Part shown: one piece after another, positions 62,901 to 64,000 of the stretch
Numbering within the stretch: position 1 is the stretch's first letter
Layout of the letters: each line of letters begins with the position of its first letter
Source: an uncultured Carboxylicivirga sp.
GTDB taxonomy: Bacteria; Bacteroidota; Bacteroidia; Bacteroidales; Marinilabiliaceae
DNA: 64,000 nt
Assembly (NCBI GenBank): GCA_947491945.1
Contig: CANLLN010000004.1
Coordinates: 1 to 64,000, forward strand
Reading direction: 5' to 3'
Translations under genes and position numbers: made by a program
The notes under the pieces: generated by a model
The model's database searches: none
What the model saw: only the letters and a program-made list of their open reading frames with translations
Told to the model about the DNA's origin: nothing

Positions 62901-64000
62901 GCTTTCGACGAGTATGGCTGTTCAGCAATTGCTTCCGTGGATGTGGGAACTTACGCGACTACTTCAATAGAACTACCGGAGCAATCATCAACCTGCGAAA
63001 ACGTGGCACTTGTTCTGTCCAACCCCGTTGCCACAGCACGCAGCTATGATTGGTATAAAATTACAGCTGAAAGTGATCAGCTTGTGGCAAGCAACACCGC
63101 TTTGTTAACAACAGAATCAGGTTCTTATCGCCTTGTTGTAGAGGATGCTAATGGCTGCATGAATTCTGATACGGCAGTGGTGAGGGCTCTGCCGGTGCCG
63201 GCCATTGAGTTAGGTGTCGACCGTGAGATGTGTGCCGGCGATACCATCGTATTAGAAATTGATGATGCTTATGCCGGCTATCGTTGGAATGGTAATGACA
63301 ACCTTAATAAGCCTTACCTGGCAGTGACAGTTAGCAATAATTACTCGGTGGAAGTGACTAATGAGCACGGCTGTAAGGCCCAGGATGCCGTTCAGGTTGT
63401 AGTGAATCCATTGCCTGTTTTGCATGTTAATGATGTTTCAACGTGTAGTGGTGAGTTGGGCACACTGACAGTGCCTGCCGGACTTAGTAATTTTTACTGG
63501 TCCAATGGTGCCACAACACCTTCCATCACCGTTACCCGCGGTCTTTATACTCTCACCGCCAAGTCTGACAGAGGCTGCGTTGGTGAAACAAACGCCCGCG
63601 TAAATTGGTATCCGGTGCCCGATGTGTATATTGGGCCGGACACCGCCATCTGCCCCGTTGATACGCTTCTCTTAACTGCCAACGGTAATTTCGATTATTA
63701 CGAATGGCACAATGGCGATACGGGCCCCGTTTCAATGGCAAACATTGCCGATACGGTTAATGTGGTAAAGGTGCGTGATGAACATGGCTGCTGGGGCTTT
63801 GATACCCGAATGGTATATACCCTGCCGGCGCCCGACTATGAACTGTGCCCCGATACCGCATTGTGCGAGGGAGACTCTATTATGCTTGATGCAGGCTATG
63901 ACTATCTGGCATATCGTTGGTTTGATGGTAGTCCATTTCCGACCTATCATGTGAAGGAGCCCGGAGAATATTGGGTGCGTGTGCTCGATGGCTGCTTTTG
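59970..64000 (+). CDS. Giant secreted Ig-like repeat protein, 5' part (runs off the window)
   Basis: The frame is open from the ATG at 59970 to the window end, about 1,343 codons, with no stop. A signal peptide (MRKKLFVTCYLIMLFACAQAQ) leads to a ~450-residue N-terminal domain beginning GREFWFAAPD, resembling the IgGFc-binding-type domain found in Bacteroidota surface proteins. Then at least 12 modules of about 80 residues follow, each starting with a Cys (CPGE, CMGE, CAGD), passing a YxWS/NDG-like strand and ending in NGC/GC, suggesting one disulfide per Ig/PKD-like fold. A C-terminal T9SS type B sorting domain is expected beyond the edge but not seen. Probably a surface adhesin or gliding-related protein. 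Confidence 0.88.
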   Translation, partial: MRKKLFVTCYLIMLFACAQAQVGREFWFAAPDVSSGHGDDPIVFRITAIEQDANITVSMPADGGRIISQVRVAAKTQQRIDLDKDMVENHPSDQVNNKGILITSDADITAYYEVANGVNPDKFTLKGHNGIGNEFFIPSQNTFRNKPLNPIGDEKVDIVATMDNTTITIIPTVAVVGHPANKPYTIVLNRAQTYCIENINDSDASSSLAGTHISSDKSIAVTISDDSVWQGNGFGPYDLIGDQLIPTAVIGTEYIAVNTNPDDRTINKLYVLATQDDTYVSVIYQSQRMVKHLNMGEQLDLDIEGNALYVEADKPVYAYQLASLWNKSGNEMGSAVLPSASCTGSRTVSFVRTFTLDFWVQLLAQQKDLNNFVLRNQSGTVLNDLNSLAWEKVEGTGADGANETWYSAIIKLDITTGSPHTIENTGGLFHMSVLDENQGSVSYGYFSSFGQLRVEGLNQGCQGDAIVLSTTTPMKSYNWFSDYSPNTVLSDEATLSVTQSGRYWVTAEVNFGGCKQTDSIAVEFKMPEFDLGPDTIVCPGETVNITVPDGLGSYEWSDGSSDNTNAVSVAENETKEVWLTVTDELNCANTDRKQVATHSLPNISLYSNAVCMGERVVADTTNIERFEWSLNGTVLNIDQTQNFIEPKVSGSYQLTVWGAEGCSVSETFDITVHPLPSFTMADQLGCLAGTTTIESPLKGAGYSYKWSDGSTGSNLDVNVAGDYSLEITDANGCAASDDFHFDFLPPKPFDLGEDREECAGITLTINQGSDYSDYKWSFQKEGVGDISEIPGATDSMYKIENATPENSGRYYVTAIDRDGCALASDVRVSFVDAPDPTVWIDQALCEGKEITVSVSSGYENYRWWREDLITGDRTALSTFNDASKILVSQDGKYEVEAVIGGCQKVNEIKVLEHANPSVSLVAPDNKCSETTAIVSVDSFTPGSGAFDYLVFDGGLRRYTDWKTAELEIEQAGTYRVEAFDEYGCSAIASVDVGTYATTSIELPEQSSTCENVALVLSNPVATARSYDWYKITAESDQLVASNTALLTTESGSYRLVVEDANGCMNSDTAVVRALPVPAIELGVDREMCAGDTIVLEIDDAYAGYRWNGNDNLNKPYLAVTVSNNYSVEVTNEHGCKAQDAVQVVVNPLPVLHVNDVSTCSGELGTLTVPAGLSNFYWSNGATTPSITVTRGLYTLTAKSDRGCVGETNARVNWYPVPDVYIGPDTAICPVDTLLLTANGNFDYYEWHNGDTGPVSMANIADTVNVVKVRDEHGCWGFDTRMVYTLPAPDYELCPDTALCEGDSIMLDAGYDYLAYRWFDGSPFPTYHVKEPGEYWVRVLDGCF

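Noticed and set aside
1-64000. tRNA genes, CRISPR arrays, insertion sequences, prophage genes
   Set aside because: Read for each on both strands; no cloverleaf, regularly spaced repeats, transposase or phage-like proteins were seen.

Overview
The window looks like a chromosomal stretch of a member of the phylum Bacteroidota, probably class Bacteroidia and plausibly a free-living Marinilabiliales-type organism; the order is inference. Supporting signs are a type IX secretion (T9SS) C-terminal sorting domain on a GH97 glycosidase, a very long Ig-like repeat surface protein, many lipoproteins with N-terminal lipoboxes, -7 promoter elements of the form TAnnTTTG, and LytS/LytTR signalling. I see no rRNA, tRNA, CRISPR array, intact insertion sequence or phage gene. 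Most of the window is ordinary core genome in short, tightly packed operons.

Layout. 1-3.5 kb: leftward operon of a KdsD-like SIS isomerase, a phosphohexomutase, an isochorismatase-like hydrolase and a C-terminally broken PfkB sugar kinase. 3.6-5.6 kb: dihydrouridine synthase and an amidohydrolase. 5.9-10.7 kb: DeoR regulator, yaaA, a conserved unknown, then a split 5'-nucleotidase (C-domain lipoprotein, Tat-type N-domain enzyme) and an unknown. 10.8-17.2 kb: Lrp regulator, MscS channel, M64 peptidase, YghZ-type reductase, and an exported protein made of about eleven ~37-residue helical repeats. 17.3-20.3 kb: LytS histidine kinase, a second LytS-like protein that has lost its phospho-acceptor His, and a LytTR response regulator. 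20.5-28.4 kb: AbgT transporter, LPP20/TPR lipoprotein pair, K+-channel-like protein, PLP aldolase/dehydratase, purA, Fur-family regulator. 28.7-35.5 kb: TetR-controlled tripartite RND efflux operon followed by a small PII-like protein. 35.6-44.1 kb: Rel (p)ppGpp enzyme, M16 protease pair, FabK-like flavoenzyme, rlmL, ThrE-type exporter. 44.3-48.4 kb: SdiA-regulated-type lipoprotein, Crp/Fnr regulator, CoA-disulfide reductase with two rhodanese domains, and a single-domain rhodanese. 48.5-58.5 kb: M49-like metallopeptidase, GH97, mnmD, MATE pump, dinB, an FMN-binding protein with a porin, and a small conserved protein. 58.8-64 kb: a small beta-barrel protein, a candidate small RNA, and the first ~1,343 codons of a giant repeat protein that runs off the right edge.

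The clearest functional groups are: (i) a sulfane-sulfur module in which a Cys-rich Crp/Fnr regulator is followed by a Crp-like inverted repeat about 43 nt before the predicted start of the CoA-disulfide reductase/rhodanese transcript; (ii) an efflux operon with a 30-bp near-perfect palindrome overlapping the tetR promoter; (iii) a kinase/pseudokinase/LytTR trio; and (iv) a porin plus flavinylated-type FMN-binding protein below a region rich in palindromes. Best leads for something undescribed are the kinase/pseudokinase trio with its neighbouring helical-repeat protein, the ~110-nt RNA candidate near 59.5 kb, and the PII-like protein attached to the RND operon by a strong hairpin. All functional statements come from reading motifs; no database search was run.
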